Both the position numbers and the translations under genes were made by a program. 10,745 nucleotides of DNA from an uncultured Methanobrevibacter sp. (lineage in GTDB: Archaea; Methanobacteriota; Methanobacteria; Methanobacteriales; Methanobacteriaceae), in NCBI GenBank assembly GCA_902783085.1, contig CACZPT010000045.1, positions 1-10,745 of the forward strand. Direction: 5' to 3'. The notes beneath the pieces are model-generated. The model was not told the DNA's origin. It made no database searches and was given only the letters and a program-made list of their open reading frames with translations. Of this stretch, positions 6,925 to 10,745 are shown one piece after another (the stretch's first letter is position 1; each line of letters starts with the position of its first letter).

Positions 6925-7782
6925 TCAATATTTCCTATCTAACACATCTTTAATAACACGTTTTTTATCACTTTCTGATTTAATAGCTACACCTATACTT
7001 TCCACCATAGCTTCAGAAGTATCTTTAGTTTTTAAATTAGATACTGATTTAACCCAATCCACAGTCCCTCTAACAGAAGGTTTTTTTAATAAATTAAGAT
7101 TACGGATATTCTGAACAATTTTAACAACGGCAGAAACTGTATCATCATCCGCTTCAGGAAGTTTAGATTTTACGATTTCAATTTCGCGTTCAACTGATGG
7201 ATATGGAATATATAAGAATAAACATCTATCTTTAGTCTCATCAAGAAGAGACCTTTGAGAATTAGAAGTTAAAATAACAATTAAATCGTTTTGAAGATAA
7301 AAAGTTCCTAAATCATTGATTGTTATTTCCTGTTCACCTAAAGCCTGAAGTAAAAAGCTTTCAACTTCCTCATCAGCCTTATCAATCTCATCAATCAATA
7401 AAACAGAATCTTTTTCGTTTAAAAAAGCATTTAAAAGAGATCTTCTAATAAAATATTCATCTTCAAAAATTGTTTCTTCCCTTTTTGATTCATTTTTAGC
7501 CGCTTCCAAGTGCAATAATTGTTTTTGGTAGTTCCACTCACCAACAATTTGCTCAAAGGTAATTCCTTCATAACATTGTATTCTGAAAAAATCCCTATCA
7601 AATGATTTAGCAATAACTTTTGCTAATTCTGTTTTACCTACACCCGGAGGCCCTTCAATAAGCATCGGTTTTTTAAGTAAAAAAGATAAGAATAATGTAG
7701 TGGATATTTCTTTATTAGAAACATAATTTTCACTTAAAAGGCGTTTTTCAATATCTTTAATCGTAATATTATCTGACTGCAA
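6925..7782 (-). CDS. MoxR-family AAA+ ATPase of the CoxD type
   Basis: This AAA+ ATPase has Walker A GPPGVGKT (44-51), Walker B LLIDEID (128-134), sensor-1 N174 in LTSNSQR, an arginine-finger candidate R186 in DRCLFLYIPYP, and sensor-2-like R238 in KPSVRG. The stretch from QCYEGITFEQ through EWNYQKQLLHLEAA is what I associate with the CoxD branch of MoxR proteins rather than with RavA. CoxD in carboxydotrophs is implicated in sulfur and copper insertion into CO dehydrogenase, but no such enzyme is expected in this organism. No ATG is in frame. I chose TTG 7782, 7 nt after GGGG (7793-7790); TTG 7788 would add two residues but leaves almost no spacing. It is the first gene of the leftward operon. 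The length of 285 residues is normal. Confidence 0.87.
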   Translation of the reverse strand: MQSDNITIKDIEKRLLSENYVSNKEISTTLFLSFLLKKPMLIEGPPGVGKTELAKVIAKSFDRDFFRIQCYEGITFEQIVGEWNYQKQLLHLEAAKNESKREETIFEDEYFIRRSLLNAFLNEKDSVLLIDEIDKADEEVESFLLQALGEQEITINDLGTFYLQNDLIVILTSNSQRSLLDETKDRCLFLYIPYPSVEREIEIVKSKLPEADDDTVSAVVKIVQNIRNLNLLKKPSVRGTVDWVKSVSNLKTKDTSEAMVESIGVAIKSESDKKRVIKDVLDRKY

Positions 7783-7818
7783 AATCAAACCCCATGATTA
7801 TTTTTCACTTAATAAAAA

Positions 7819-7826
7819 TTATATGT
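7819..7826 (-). promoter_or_regulatory. Candidate TATA box of the six-gene leftward operon
   Basis: ACATATAA on the - strand lies about 37 nt before TTG 7782, which would give a short leader. The whole region is AT-rich, so the call rests mainly on position upstream of the first operon gene. Confidence 0.35.
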
Positions 7827-7842
7827 AGTGTTTAATTTAAAG

Positions 7843-7871
7843 TTTGTGAAAAAAATATATATACTCACAAA
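7843..7871. promoter_or_regulatory. Dyad TTTGTGA-N15-TCACAAA over the forward TATA box
   Basis: Perfect 7-bp arms lie at 7843-7849 and 7865-7871, with 15 nt between them. The arm centres are 22 bp apart, about two helical turns. The spacer holds the TATA box of the Ser/Gly-repeat gene, so a dimeric repressor bound here would block TBP. It also lies in the divergent promoter region and could affect the leftward operon. Confidence 0.45.
7853..7863 (+). promoter_or_regulatory. TATA box of the Ser/Gly-repeat protein gene
   Basis: AAATATATATA, preceded by a run of A that fits a purine-rich BRE, lies about 50 nt before ATG 7913. A start of transcription near 7885 would leave a leader of about 28 nt, matching the layout seen at porC. 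Confidence 0.5.
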
Positions 7872-7912
7872 TAATAAAATATATTATTAATATAGAAAGA
7901 GGAGTGTGAGAG

Positions 7913-8299
7913 ATGAAAATAGATAATATGATTATAACTTCAGTAATTATTGTAATAATTATATTAACTATGTGTGCATTTGTTTACACCAGCAATACAA
8001 ATATTATCAACAATTTAACTGATGTAAATCACACAGATGATTCAGGTTCAGTAAATGACACCTCTGGTCAACAAGGTCCTACAACTACTGATTCATCAAG
8101 CGACAGCTCATCAAGTTCATCTTCACCAAGTTCAAGCCAAAGTTCTTCTTCAAGCTATTATAGTGGTGGCTCATCAAGTAGTGGTGGAAGATCATCAAGT
8201 AGTGGAGGATCATCAAGCGGCGGCTCATCAAGTGGTGGAGGATCATCAAGTGGTGGAGGATCATCAAGTGGTGGAGCTGGCGACGATATTGTTGAGTGA
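7913..8299 (+). CDS. Membrane-anchored Ser/Gly-repeat protein, function unknown
   Basis: I do not recognise this 128-residue protein as a named family. It starts with a short charged end and one hydrophobic segment (about 7-25), which would act as signal anchor or uncleaved signal peptide and place the rest outside the cell. Residues 28-58 contain three N-glycosylation sequons (N34-L-T, N39-H-T, N48-D-T). From 59 to 121 the chain is nearly pure Ser and Gly, first poly-Ser, then units of SSSGG with an optional extra Gly. It ends in an acidic AGDDIVE tail. It has no cysteine outside the membrane segment. The start follows GAGGAG (7899-7904) with 8 nt spacing. A cell-surface spacer or linker role is plausible but unproven. 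It converges on the dihydropteroate-synthase-like gene with a 4-nt gap. Confidence 0.72.
   Translation: MKIDNMIITSVIIVIIILTMCAFVYTSNTNIINNLTDVNHTDDSGSVNDTSGQQGPTTTDSSSDSSSSSSSPSSSQSSSSSYYSGGSSSSGGRSSSSGGSSSGGSSSGGGSSSGGGSSSGGAGDDIVE
8093..8268 (+). repeat. In-frame TCATCAAG repeat array encoding SSS(G)n units
   Basis: TCATCAAG occurs eight times, starting at 8093, 8108, 8171, 8192, 8210, 8225, 8243 and 8261. The later copies are spaced 21, 18, 15, 18 and 18 nt, all multiples of three. The most regular unit is TCATCAAGTGGTGGAGGA (18 nt). Every copy is in the same codon phase, so gain or loss of units would change protein length without a frameshift. Confidence 0.8.
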
Positions 8300-8303
8300 A
8301 AAT

Positions 8304-9908
8304 TTAATTTGTTTTAAATTGGTCAGGATTTTTAAATAAATCAAAATCCTGAACATATTCTTTACCAGTAATCATTGCTATTTCTGCTTTTTGAAGTTCA
8401 CTACCAAGATAAGCAGCGTGTTCCATTCTTGATACTAATTTTTTAGCTATTATTTCTTCATAAATTTCTTTTGCAGTATTTCCAATAATTACCAAATCAG
8501 CATTATTTTTCTTAAAATGAGTGGCAACAATTCTACTTTCAGCAACGGTAGTTCCATAATCAACATTAATTCTAAAACTACCAGATTTATCTCTGATGAA
8601 TTTTAAAGGTTGTGATTGCTTTATATGTGGAACACCATCCACTTCATTTTCTATAATATCATTTCTTTTATGTTTGTCTTTAAAAACAACCATGTTAATT
8701 CCCAAATCTTTAGGAATAGATTTTCTGTGTTTTGCAAGAAACATCATTTTAGATGCTGTGGCCAGTTCATAAACACTGCCCCTGGTTTTTCCACTTTCTT
8801 CAGGGGTGAATAATATACTCACACCAAGTTCCATTCCAATACCTGCTAAAAGTACATTAACCCCACCAGAATCAGCATCCATTAATTCAGTGACATTTCC
8901 AACACCAAAAAACATTGGTGCTTTGTTAATTTTTGAAAAATCGTTACAAGCAATAATTGATTCAACAATACTGCTACTATTAACAGGGTCAAGTATCATA
9001 TCAGCAACATATTTTAATCCATCAGTTTCTTCAATTAATCTAAGCATTGCATCCACACGTTCTTTTGGTGATTCTGGTGAAATGCCCTGTGAAAAATTAG
9101 TTGGAAGTAAAACTGCAGGAATATTTTTTTCTTTTAAAATATCTGCAACCTCATGGTGATTTCCTAAATCAAGACTCAATACAAAATCTATTCCATTTTC
9201 AGCAGCTACTTTAATTTCATTTGTATTTAATGTATCTATACTTAGTGGTCGATCTCCGACAATTGGCCTTAAAGTATTGATTAAATCTGGAACTTTATCT
9301 GAAAAGTCTTCACCTGCAGCCATACCAATATCAATCATATCTGCTCCTGAATCAACAAAATATTGGCATTTATTAATTAATGCTTCTTTTGATAAAAATG
9401 GAGCGTTTGCAATTTCAGCTAAAACACGCATTGGGAAATCTCTTCCGACTGGAAGTTTTCCAATTAACATATTATCTGGTTTTTTTAGAAGTTCATTGAT
9501 TTTTTCATCATCATTTTCAAAATCATCTATAAATTTAAATGCTTCTTTTCGTTTTTCTTCTTCTATTAATTTATCTGCAGGTTTATCTTCAGATAAGTTT
9601 ATATTATTAATTAAATTTAAAACCATGGCCAAATCTGCACCATCAGTTGAACCTTTAAATGTAGGAATTCCCAATTCTTTTGTGATTTCTCTTGTTCCTT
9701 TTTTAATTAAACCCGGAACCAGAATTAAATCAATATTATCTAAATCATCCTTAAAATATGTTTTAACTTCATTAATAATCATTCTTGGAGTTAAAAAAGC
9801 AGCAACTTGAGTATCGGCAATATGGACAACAATATCCTCTTTTGAATCAGCAACAACACTTTTTATTAAAGGATATGCTAAATTACCAGTTATTATTAAA
9901 ACTTTCAT
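8304..9908 (-). CDS. Dihydropteroate-synthase-like protein (TIGR00284 type)
   Basis: This 534-residue protein has three parts. Residues 1-145 form an alpha/beta N-terminal domain (MKVLIITGNLA, DLILVPG, then FKGSTDGADLA) of the DUF6513 type. Residues 150-400 form a TIM barrel like dihydropteroate synthase, with GADMIDIG (188-195), PLSIDT (221-226) and MILDPVNSSS (304-313) at strand ends. The C-terminus (about 445-520) fits the DUF4346-like segment I associate with methanogen members. The family is proposed to act in tetrahydromethanopterin (C1 carrier) synthesis in methanogens, but the exact reaction is not something the sequence shows. I chose ATG 9908, preceded by GGGGGAG (9921-9915) at 6 nt, over ATG 9923, which lies directly upstream of that Shine-Dalgarno. 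It is a single-gene unit, divergent from por and convergent with the Ser/Gly-repeat gene. Confidence 0.83.
   Translation of the reverse strand: MKVLIITGNLAYPLIKSVVADSKEDIVVHIADTQVAAFLTPRMIINEVKTYFKDDLDNIDLILVPGLIKKGTREITKELGIPTFKGSTDGADLAMVLNLINNINLSEDKPADKLIEEEKRKEAFKFIDDFENDDEKINELLKKPDNMLIGKLPVGRDFPMRVLAEIANAPFLSKEALINKCQYFVDSGADMIDIGMAAGEDFSDKVPDLINTLRPIVGDRPLSIDTLNTNEIKVAAENGIDFVLSLDLGNHHEVADILKEKNIPAVLLPTNFSQGISPESPKERVDAMLRLIEETDGLKYVADMILDPVNSSSIVESIIACNDFSKINKAPMFFGVGNVTELMDADSGGVNVLLAGIGMELGVSILFTPEESGKTRGSVYELATASKMMFLAKHRKSIPKDLGINMVVFKDKHKRNDIIENEVDGVPHIKQSQPLKFIRDKSGSFRINVDYGTTVAESRIVATHFKKNNADLVIIGNTAKEIYEEIIAKKLVSRMEHAAYLGSELQKAEIAMITGKEYVQDFDLFKNPDQFKTN
8323..8352. terminator. 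Hairpin between convergent gene ends
   Basis: TCAGGATTTT (8323-8332) is perfectly complementary to AAAATCCTGA (8343-8352) across a 10-nt loop. It starts 23 nt past the stop of the Ser/Gly-repeat gene and lies inside the last codons of the dihydropteroate-synthase-like gene. A weaker AT-only hairpin (8301-8307 with 8314-8320) precedes it. It could stop or protect transcripts from both sides, but no long T-run follows on either strand. Confidence 0.4.
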
Positions 9909-9914
9909 AATTAA

Positions 9915-9921
9915 CTCCCCC
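9915..9921 (-). promoter_or_regulatory. Ribosome binding site fixing the DHPS-like start
   Basis: GGGGGAG on the - strand sits 6 nt before ATG 9908 and abuts the upstream ATG at 9923, which therefore cannot be the real start. Confidence 0.65.
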
Positions 9922-10122
9922 ATTTATATTAATTTATATTATTTATTCCTATATTAATTCTTTGAATTTAAAAAATGGATTAAATTTAATTAAATAAATC
10001 TAACATGTCCAATTTATCTAAAAATTAGTTAAAATTAAATATTAGATAATAAACAAAAAATAAGGCAATTATAGATTAAAATTTAAACAAAATTATTAAA
10101 AAAAATTAAAATTAACATAAGA

Positions 10123-10130
10123 TTTATATA
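10123..10130 (+). promoter_or_regulatory. TATA box of the por operon
   Basis: TTTATATA is a near-consensus archaeal TATA box with an A-rich BRE-like stretch before it. Transcription would start near 10150-10156, leaving a leader of about 28 nt that carries the GGAGG ribosome binding site. Confidence 0.7.
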
Positions 10131-10167
10131 TTTTGTAATTTATAATGATTATACATGATAAATATAT

Positions 10168-10172
10168 GGAGG
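10168..10172 (+). promoter_or_regulatory. Ribosome binding site fixing the porC start
   Basis: GGAGG lies 8 nt before ATG 10181. The earlier in-frame ATG codons at 10145 and 10166 lie before or at this site and would add residues not typical of PorC. Confidence 0.7.
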
Positions 10173-10180
10173 AAAAATTA

Positions 10181-10702
10181 ATGATTGAAATTCGTTTCCA
10201 TGGAAGAGGTGGACAAGGTGCCGTAACTGCTGCAGAAATTTTGGCTAAAGCAGCATTTAAAGACGGTAAATATTCACAAGCTTTTCCATTTTTTGGAGTA
10301 GAACGTAGAGGGGCTCCAGTTATGGCTTTCACAAGAATTGATGATAAGCCAATCGATTTAAGATACCAAGTCTATAATCCAGACTATGTATTAGTTTTAG
10401 ATGATGGATTATTGAATGTAGTGGATGTTTTTTCAGGAATTAAAGACAATACTGAAGTAATTATCAATACTGAAACCTTTAAAGGTAGTGGAGAACATGA
10501 AGTCCACAGTATTGATGCAACCGGAATTGCATTAGACATGTTAGGTCGTAACATTGTAAATACTATTATTTTAGGATTTTTTGCTAAGAAAACCCAAGCA
10601 GTAAGTATTGAATCACTTCTTGAAGTGATTGCAGAAACATTTCCAGGAAAAGTTGGAGAATTAAACGTAGAAGCTACTAGAAAAGCTTATGAAATGGGAT
10701 GA
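10181..10702 (+). CDS. porC: Pyruvate:ferredoxin oxidoreductase gamma subunit
   Basis: PorC is the gamma subunit of the four-subunit archaeal pyruvate:ferredoxin oxidoreductase, which joins pyruvate and acetyl-CoA + CO2 through reduced ferredoxin. In autotrophic methanogens it mainly makes pyruvate. The 173-residue length is normal. The N-terminus has the conserved G8-RGGQG13 motif ([19 protein letters not shown]) of the gamma domain, and [17 protein letters not shown] (37-53) is typical of this family; the RGAP form favours Por over the 2-oxoglutarate or indolepyruvate enzymes. The start is set by GGAGG at 10168-10172. It is the first gene of the operon behind a strong TATA box. The next gene begins 11 nt later and looks like porD, matching the C-D-A-B order usual in Methanobacteriales. 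Confidence 0.9.
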
Positions 10703-10713
10703 GGGTGATTAAT

Positions 10714-10745
10714 ATGGTAAGTATAGGATGTGTAATTAAAAACCC
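10714..10745 (+). CDS. porD: Start of pyruvate:ferredoxin oxidoreductase delta subunit (partial)
   Basis: Only ten codons and a partial eleventh are present (MVSIGCVIKN), cut by the window end. GGTGAT (10704-10709) overlaps the end of the 11-nt gap as ribosome binding site. The call rests on position directly after porC and on an N-terminus compatible with PorD, whose two [4Fe-4S] ferredoxin motifs would lie beyond the window. Confidence 0.6.
   Translation, partial: MVSIGCVIKN

Larger units (their letters stand above)
9909..10180. other. Divergent intergenic region before por
   Basis: This 272-nt, very AT-rich gap holds the ribosome binding sites and promoters of two divergent genes. The rightward por promoter is clear. 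For the leftward dihydropteroate-synthase-like gene several TATA-like stretches lie at about 9930-9960, none decisive. The middle (9970-10120) has an inverted repeat, TTATCTAA (10014-10021) with TTAGATAA (10042-10049). I see no RNA gene or open reading frame of note. Confidence 0.6.

Noticed and set aside
8085..8267. Open frame on the - strand across the repeat (Met/Leu/His-rich)
   Set aside because: It is a repeat-driven antisense frame with no start signal.
8171..8268. Possible CRISPR-like array
   Set aside because: The repeats are short, contiguous, multiples of three and encode SSSGG units; there are no unique spacers.
8055..8339. Open frame on the + strand overlapping the Ser/Gly-repeat gene, rich in His/Gln/Val repeats
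   Set aside because: It is the second frame of the same DNA repeat, has no ribosome binding site, and runs into the end of the DHPS-like gene.
8806..9159. + strand open frame of 117 codons
   Set aside because: Antisense to the TIM-barrel part of the DHPS-like gene, with no ribosome binding site.
9277..9810. Long + strand open frame of 177 codons
   Set aside because: It lies wholly antisense to the DHPS-like gene, whose family motifs are clear; Ser/Ile-rich composition is typical of an antisense shadow.
10145..10180. Longer porC start at ATG 10145
   Set aside because: It lies at or before the predicted transcription start and before the GGAGG site; PorC proteins begin near the [11 protein letters not shown] motif.

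Overview
The window looks like a chromosomal segment from an AT-rich methanogenic archaeon of the Methanobacteriales, probably Methanobrevibacter-like. The evidence is: a pyruvate:ferredoxin oxidoreductase gamma subunit starting a por operon in the order porC-porD; a dihydropteroate-synthase-like protein of the type found in methanogens; the archaeosine enzyme RaSEA; archaeal TATA boxes; and Shine-Dalgarno sites of the AGGAGGTGAT type. The genus is inferred from gene content and composition, not from a search.

Layout. (1) 5-48: hairpin plus T-run that ends an upstream transcript. (2) 129-3032, + strand: RaSEA (last step of archaeosine in tRNA), a six-helix DUF308-type membrane protein, and a HIGH-motif nucleotidyltransferase with some resemblance to TmcAL. 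A strong hairpin sits over the stop codon of the membrane-protein gene. (3) 7782-3022, - strand: a tight six-gene operon, in transcription order CoxD/MoxR-type AAA+ ATPase, CoxE-type VWA protein, Ncs6/TtuA-type tRNA thiolation enzyme, MoaD/ThiS-type sulfur carrier ending in Gly-Gly, DUF89 metal-dependent phosphatase, and a DUF1932-type NAD(P)-binding protein. Gaps are 0-10 nt, and in several junctions the stop codon is embedded in the next ribosome binding site. (4) 7783-7912: divergent promoter region with a 7-bp dyad astride the forward TATA box. (5) 7913-8299, + strand: a small membrane-anchored Ser/Gly-repeat protein. (6) 9908-8304, - strand: the dihydropteroate-synthase-like protein. (7) 9909-10180: intergenic region with a clear TATA box for por. 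(8) 10181-10745, + strand: porC and the first codons of porD.

How the genes may work together. RaSEA, the Ncs6-type enzyme with its ubiquitin-like sulfur carrier, and perhaps the HIGH nucleotidyltransferase all act, or may act, on tRNA. The unusual part is the operon that puts a CoxD/CoxE-type ATPase-VWA pair directly upstream of a sulfur-transfer pair. In carboxydotrophic bacteria the CoxD ATPase is implicated in sulfuration of a metal cofactor, so the arrangement suggests an ATPase-assisted sulfur or Fe-S maturation system. That functional link is inference. No mobile element, CRISPR array, rRNA or tRNA gene was seen.
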